NCBI RefSeq assembly: GCF_018729255.1
Contig: NZ_CP076060.1
Location: forward strand, 2,790,001 to 2,854,000
From: Cupriavidus sp. EM10
GTDB taxonomy: Bacteria; Pseudomonadota; Gammaproteobacteria; Burkholderiales; Burkholderiaceae
DNA length: 64,000 nt
Reading direction: 5' to 3'
The notes below the pieces were generated by a model. That model was given only the letters and a program-made list of their open reading frames with translations, ran no database searches and had not been told where the DNA came from. The position numbers were made by a program, and so were the translations under genes. This document shows positions 59,824 to 64,000 of this stretch, one piece after another. Within the stretch, counting starts at the first letter, position 1; each line of letters opens with the position of its first letter.

Positions 59824-61046
59824 CGGAACACCCTGCCCTGGCGCACCACGCCGGCACACGGATTGCGGCCGAACCAGTAGGCCAGCTCAGCCGGCGACGC
59901 CACGCGCCACAGCGCGAAATCGGCGGCCCGGCCCACGGCCAGTTGCCCGTGGCGGTCTGCGGCGCCCAGCGCGCGGGCCGCGTGCGTGGTCACGCCGGCC
60001 AGCACCTCGGGCACGGTCATGCGGAACAGCGTGCAGGCCATGTTCATCATCAGCAGCAGCGACGTGGTGGGCGACGTGCCCGGATTGTGATCGGTGGAGA
60101 TGGCGATGGGCACCCCGTGCCGCCGCAGCAGTGCGATGGGCGGCAGGTTGGTATCGCGCAGGAAATAGTAGGCGCCGGGCAGCAGCACCGCCACCGTGCC
60201 GGCCTCGGCCATCGCCATGACGCCTGCTTCGTCCAGGTGTTCGAGATGATCCGCCGACAGCGCCTTGTGCCGCGCGGCCAGCGCCGCGCCGCCCAGGTTG
60301 CTCAGCTGTTCGGCGTGCAGCTTGACGGGCAGGCCGTGGCGCGCCGCCGCTTCGAACACGCGCCGGGTCTGTTCTGGAGAAAATCCGATGCCCTCGCAAA
60401 ACGCATCGACCGCGTCGACCAGCTTTTCATCGGCCAGCGCCGGCAGCATTGTGTTGCAGACCAGGTCGATATAGTCGTCGGCCCGGCCCGCATACTCGGG
60501 CGGCAACGCATGGGCGCCCAGGAAGGTGGTGTAGACGGTCACGCCATAGGCCTCGCCAAGCTGGCGCGCTACGCGCAACTGCTTGCGCTCCGCATCGAGC
60601 GACAGCCCATAGCCCGACTTGATCTCGATGGTGGTCACGCCTTCGGCCAGCAGCGCCTCCAGCCGCACGGCGGCCTGCGCGAACAGCGTGGCTTCGTCGG
60701 CCTCGCGCGTGGCGCGCACGGTCGACACGATGCCGCCGCCGGCCCGCGCGATTTCCTCGTAGCCGGCGCCGGCCAGTCGCATCGCGAATTCGTCGGCGCG
60801 CTGGCCGCCATAGACCAGATGCGTATGGCAGTCGACCAGCCCGGGCGTGATCCATGCGCCGCCGGCGTTATGCCGATCGAGGTGCCGATAGCTGTCCGGC
60901 AGGTCGCCCAGCGCCCCCAGCCACGCAATACGGCCGTGCTCGATGACCAGCGCGGCGTCGCGGATGGCGCGGTCGGGGTCCGCGTCGGGCAGCAGGTGGC
61001 AGTGGTGCCAGACGCCATCGGCCGATGGCGCGTCGTGGAAGTTCAT
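59820..61046 (-). CDS. hutI: Imidazolonepropionase
   Basis: A 408-residue amidohydrolase opening the imidazolone ring to give formiminoglutamate. Motifs: [18 protein letters not shown] near 71-88 (metal-binding HTH), [11 protein letters not shown] near 140-150, [13 protein letters not shown] near 239-251, and [11 protein letters not shown] near 315-325. The ATG at 61046 is preferred over one 12 codons upstream that overlaps hutD more deeply. Confidence 0.94.
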   Translation of the reverse strand: MNFHDAPSADGVWHHCHLLPDADPDRAIRDAALVIEHGRIAWLGALGDLPDSYRHLDRHNAGGAWITPGLVDCHTHLVYGGQRADEFAMRLAGAGYEEIARAGGGIVSTVRATREADEATLFAQAAVRLEALLAEGVTTIEIKSGYGLSLDAERKQLRVARQLGEAYGVTVYTTFLGAHALPPEYAGRADDYIDLVCNTMLPALADEKLVDAVDAFCEGIGFSPEQTRRVFEAAARHGLPVKLHAEQLSNLGGAALAARHKALSADHLEHLDEAGVMAMAEAGTVAVLLPGAYYFLRDTNLPPIALLRRHGVPIAISTDHNPGTSPTTSLLLMMNMACTLFRMTVPEVLAGVTTHAARALGAADRHGQLAVGRAADFALWRVASPAELAYWFGRNPCAGVVRQGRVFR

Positions 61047-61653
61047 CGATCCCGCTCCCTGTGCAGTGTCACGCGCAGGCACAGCGCGGACAGTTCGGTG
61101 TGGCTGACGGTAACGGCCGGCGATCCGGCCGGCATCAGTATGCCCTCGCCCGCCGACAGGTGCTGGCCATCGGCGCTTTGATTGTGGCTCTGGCTGTCGC
61201 TGATATCCCAGTCGCCGCGCAGCACCAGCAGCAGTACCGTGGCGTCGCCGGGCACCGCCGTAAAAGGCTGCCGCATCAGCCGGACTTCGGCCCGGCAGCG
61301 GTTGCGTCGCGTCATCACGTTGAAGTCGCGCGTCGGGCCATCCACCAGCGCGGCATGGATAGCCGTATCGCCAGAAAACGCGAATGGTTCGCCCACGCGC
61401 ACGAGCTTGTGGCAGAACGAATCGTCATGCGCCTGCAGATGCACGCCCGCGCCGTCGATCAGCACGATCTGGCGGTCGATGCCGGGAAAGGCCGAGAACG
61501 GCCCGTCCGTGGCGATATCGGCCACGCTGATGCGCCAGTCGAACGTGTCCATGCCGGCGCCGGGCGGCCACGCGGCAATCTCGCGCGTGGTGCCGCCGCC
61601 GTTCTTCCACGGCGTGGGGGCGATGGCGTCCAGCGCGAACCTTGTTGCTGCCA

Positions 61654-61654
<1 letters not shown>
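61043..61654 (-). CDS. hutD: HutD family protein
   Basis: A 203-residue cupin-like HutD protein. The family start [15 protein letters not shown] is near residues 16-30, then [20 protein letters not shown], and [15 protein letters not shown] near 104-118. HutD is found only with hut genes; its role is unclear but has been proposed to limit histidine breakdown. Overlaps hutU and hutI. Confidence 0.9.
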
Positions 61655-63365
<1,711 letters not shown>

Positions 63366-63412
63366 GGTGTGTGTCTCGTGTCTGGTGAGTCTGTTTCGGT
63401 CGGCAACCGCTG

Positions 63413-63453
63413 GCCCTCTCCCCCGGCCCCTCTCCCGCCTTGCGTGAGAGGGG
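63413..63453. repeat. Palindromic repeat (REP-like), locus 8
   Basis: CCCCTCTCCCGC with GCGTGAGAGGGGAG; one mismatch in the arm. It lies between hutH and hutU inside the operon, unlike the other copies, which lie between convergent ends. Confidence 0.8.
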
Positions 63454-63484
63454 AGCAAACCAGCAGGTGGAGAGGGCAGGCGAA

Positions 63485-64000
63485 TCAGGCAGCTACGTTG
63501 GTCGGCAAGATCTCCCTCACGGCCTCTGGCCAGCCGGCGCCCGCGTCGCCCTGCACCACCCATTGCTTCATCGCCTCGATGTCGGGCGCCAGGTAGCGGT
63601 CGGATTCCACAAAGGCCACGCGGCTGCGGATGCGGGCCAGTTCCTGTTCCACCAGCGGCGACGATTTCAGCGGGCGGTGGAACTCGATGCCCTGCGCGGC
63701 GGCCATGGCCTCGATGCCGACGATCACGGCCGTGTTGGCGGCCATCTCGCCCAGGCGGCGCGCACCGTAGGTGGCCATCGACACATGGTCTTCCTGGTTG
63801 GCCGAAGTCGGCAGGCTGTCGACGCTGGACGGATGCGCCAGCGACTTGTTCTCGGACGCCAGCGCGGCAGCCGTGACCTGGGCAATCATGAAGCCCGAGT
63901 TCAGGCCCCCATCGCGCACCAGGAACGGCGGCAGGCCGGACAGGCCCGTATCGAGCAGCAGCGCCAGGCGGCGCTCGGAGATCGCGCCGATTTCGGCGAT
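63485..64000 (-). CDS. hutH: Histidine ammonia-lyase, C-terminal part (partial)
   Basis: The last 171 residues; the gene continues past the right edge. Residues read [35 protein letters not shown], and [16 protein letters not shown], all typical of the HAL fold's C-terminal helices. The MIO-forming ASG is outside the window. HutH removes ammonia from histidine to give urocanate, the first step of the pathway; the other hut genes follow on the same strand. Confidence 0.93.
   Translation of the reverse strand: MAEIGAISERRLALLLDTGLSGLPPFLVRDGGLNSGFMIAQVTAAALASENKSLAHPSSVDSLPTSANQEDHVSMATYGARRLGEMAANTAVIVGIEAMAAAQGIEFHRPLKSSPLVEQELARIRSRVAFVESDRYLAPDIEAMKQWVVQGDAGAGWPEAVREILPTNVAA

Overview
The window is high-GC, densely coded DNA of a betaproteobacterium, most like Burkholderiaceae of the Cupriavidus/Ralstonia type. 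This is judged from gene content and protein style: DUF3460 and DUF2486 proteins, a Bug-family periplasmic binding protein, an APS-type cysH next to DUF934, a five-step hut pathway, and 6S RNA just after zapA. The species cannot be fixed from the sequence alone. No phage, insertion sequence or CRISPR array was seen.

Layout. 1-3.1 kb: tamA (partial), a DUF3460 gene, scpA, panC. 3.2-5.2 kb: a PepSY membrane protein and a GNAT acetyltransferase. 5.1-17.9 kb: a cobalamin island. cobQ stands alone; cobU-cbiB-cobD-btuF run on the plus strand; btuB-btuC-btuD-cobO-cobT-cobS-cobC run on the minus strand behind a cobalamin riboswitch. It holds uptake and late assembly (adenosylation, amidation, aminopropanol, nucleotide loop) but no corrin-ring genes. 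18-19.3 kb: a coiled-coil protein, zapA, 6S RNA and its terminator. 19.3-20.6 kb: EVE and SIMPL proteins. 20.8-26.6 kb: malonate use (GntR regulator, mcd, Bug protein, enoyl-CoA hydratase, matB). 26.6-27.4 kb: gene-free. 27.4-31.4 kb: DUF898 and M48 pair, lgt, LysR. 31.5-35.8 kb: ilvD, DUF2486, holC, pepA. 36-38.7 kb: lptF, lptG, cbiX. 38.9-47.2 kb: sulfate assimilation (tauE-cysI-DUF934-cysH-cysD-cysN-cobA) with a divergent CysB-like regulator. 47.2-51.9 kb: methyltransferase, dehydrogenase, hydrolase, a small HNH protein, tRNA-Leu with an 11-bp tandem array, and an M48 lipoprotein. 52.2-57.3 kb: two AspT antiporters and aspartate 4-decarboxylase. 57.5-64 kb: the hut operon (hutH partial, hutU, hutD, hutI, hutF, hutG).

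Two features cut across the window. First, a palindromic repeat (core CCCCTCTCCC...GGGAGAGGGG) lies at eight intergenic loci, often as a pair making an element of about 125-130 bp. Second, at least nine and probably eleven genes carry a one-base frameshift, each repaired by adding one base, nearly always a G or C in a short run. Most are core genes (ilvD, pepA, cysD, cobA, hutU and others), so I read these as sequence errors, not true pseudogenes.

How genes work together: cobA and cbiX supply siroheme steps for CysI; tauE probably exports excess sulfite; the AspT/AspD set can exchange aspartate for alanine and consume a cytoplasmic proton; mcd and matB give two routes from malonate-derived units to acetyl-CoA or malonyl-CoA; hutF plus hutG mark the pathway that goes through N-formylglutamate.
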